From Bacillota bacterium (GTDB taxonomy: Bacteria > Bacillota > Sulfobacillia > JAJZIM01 > JAJZBP01): a DNA stretch of 12,064 bases. Within the stretch, counting starts at the first letter, position 1, and each line of letters begins with the position of its first letter. This document shows, in pieces, positions 11,987 through 12,064 of the stretch. The translations under genes and the position numbers were made by a program. Under the pieces are notes generated by a model that had not been told where the DNA came from, did not search any database, and worked only from the letters and a program-made list of their open reading frames with translations. The stretch covers positions 1 through 12,064 of the forward strand of contig JAJZBP010000043.1 in NCBI GenBank assembly GCA_021798855.1. The letters are read 5' to 3'.

Positions 11987-12064
11987 CAAGCCCTGGGGCT
12001 GGCGTCCGCCGGTCTCCCCCGCCTGGGGCGGCGGGAGCGCATCCGCCAGTCCCTGCCCTTTGCG
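11987..12064 (+). pseudogene. hemC: hemC continuation after the in-frame TGA
   Basis: Directly after TGA 11984-11986, in the same frame and with no further stop, the sequence reads QALGLASAGLPRLGRRERIR and reaches the window edge. This is the expected next segment of HemC (the DALVLAxAGLxRLG region). The hemC gene is therefore continuous in frame apart from this single codon. A TGG-to-TGA or CGA-to-TGA change would explain it by one base. Cys of the dipyrromethane cofactor lies beyond the window. Confidence 0.7.

Noticed and set aside
11984..12025. Selenocysteine decoding of the hemC TGA (a GUCC-loop hairpin begins about 17 bases downstream)
   Set aside because: The lower stem pairs poorly, the loop lacks the proper GGUC form, and HemC has no known redox role or Sec homologue at this residue. 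A point change or sequence error is simpler.

Overview
The window looks like chromosomal DNA of an endospore-forming, GC-rich Gram-positive anaerobe (Firmicutes; the gene order and style resemble Peptococcaceae/Moorella-type clostridia; this is inference, not a species call). The evidence is a conserved sporulation neighbourhood (spoIIM, xerD, dacF, spoIIAA-spoIIAB-sigF), strong AGGAGG-type ribosome binding sites, heavy use of TTG starts, and a haem/sirohaem operon of the Gram-positive hemA-ccsA type. Every supported gene is on the + strand. The long minus-strand frames look like GC-rich shadows.

Layout. 1-1653: the end of a Nudix (ADP-ribose pyrophosphatase-like) gene, then an EndoQ-like PHP-domain nuclease whose N-terminus carries a dispersed repeat element. 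1654-3801: spoIIM, alanine dehydrogenase and a 49-residue membrane peptide in the place Bacillus uses for a YqzK-type gene. 3839-6004: xerD, then a D-Ala-D-Ala carboxypeptidase (dacF type) whose ribosome binding site lies in a terminator-like hairpin. 6005-8658: a well-matched sigma-H-type promoter, a polytopic membrane protein, spoIIAA, spoIIAB, sigF and a terminator. 8659-12064: a leader with a CRP/FNR-like palindrome, then hemA, ccsA/hemX-like, precorrin-2 dehydrogenase and hemC, which is interrupted and runs off the window.

How the genes work together. SpoIIAA, SpoIIAB and sigma-F form the partner-switching module that starts forespore transcription. SpoIIM acts in engulfment, DacF in spore or cell-wall peptidoglycan, and XerD in chromosome dimer resolution. 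The hem genes make 5-aminolevulinate (HemA), hydroxymethylbilane (HemC) and sirohydrochlorin (precorrin-2 dehydrogenase), with a CcsA-family membrane protein between them.

Most notable points. (1) Two inverted copies of one palindromic repeat lie inside coding sequence. One adds about 65 residues to the EndoQ-like protein. The other supplies the last 44 residues of SpoIIAA and the ribosome binding site of spoIIAB. The stem arms show a compensatory base change. (2) Two genes, ald and hemC, have ACG where family alignment and Shine-Dalgarno spacing call for ATG. (3) hemC has an in-frame TGA, and the upstream gene reads 131 bases into hemC in the wrong frame. This is either decay, unusual decoding, or local sequence error. 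(4) Sigma-F is divergent in region 3.0 and shortened in the region 3-4 linker.
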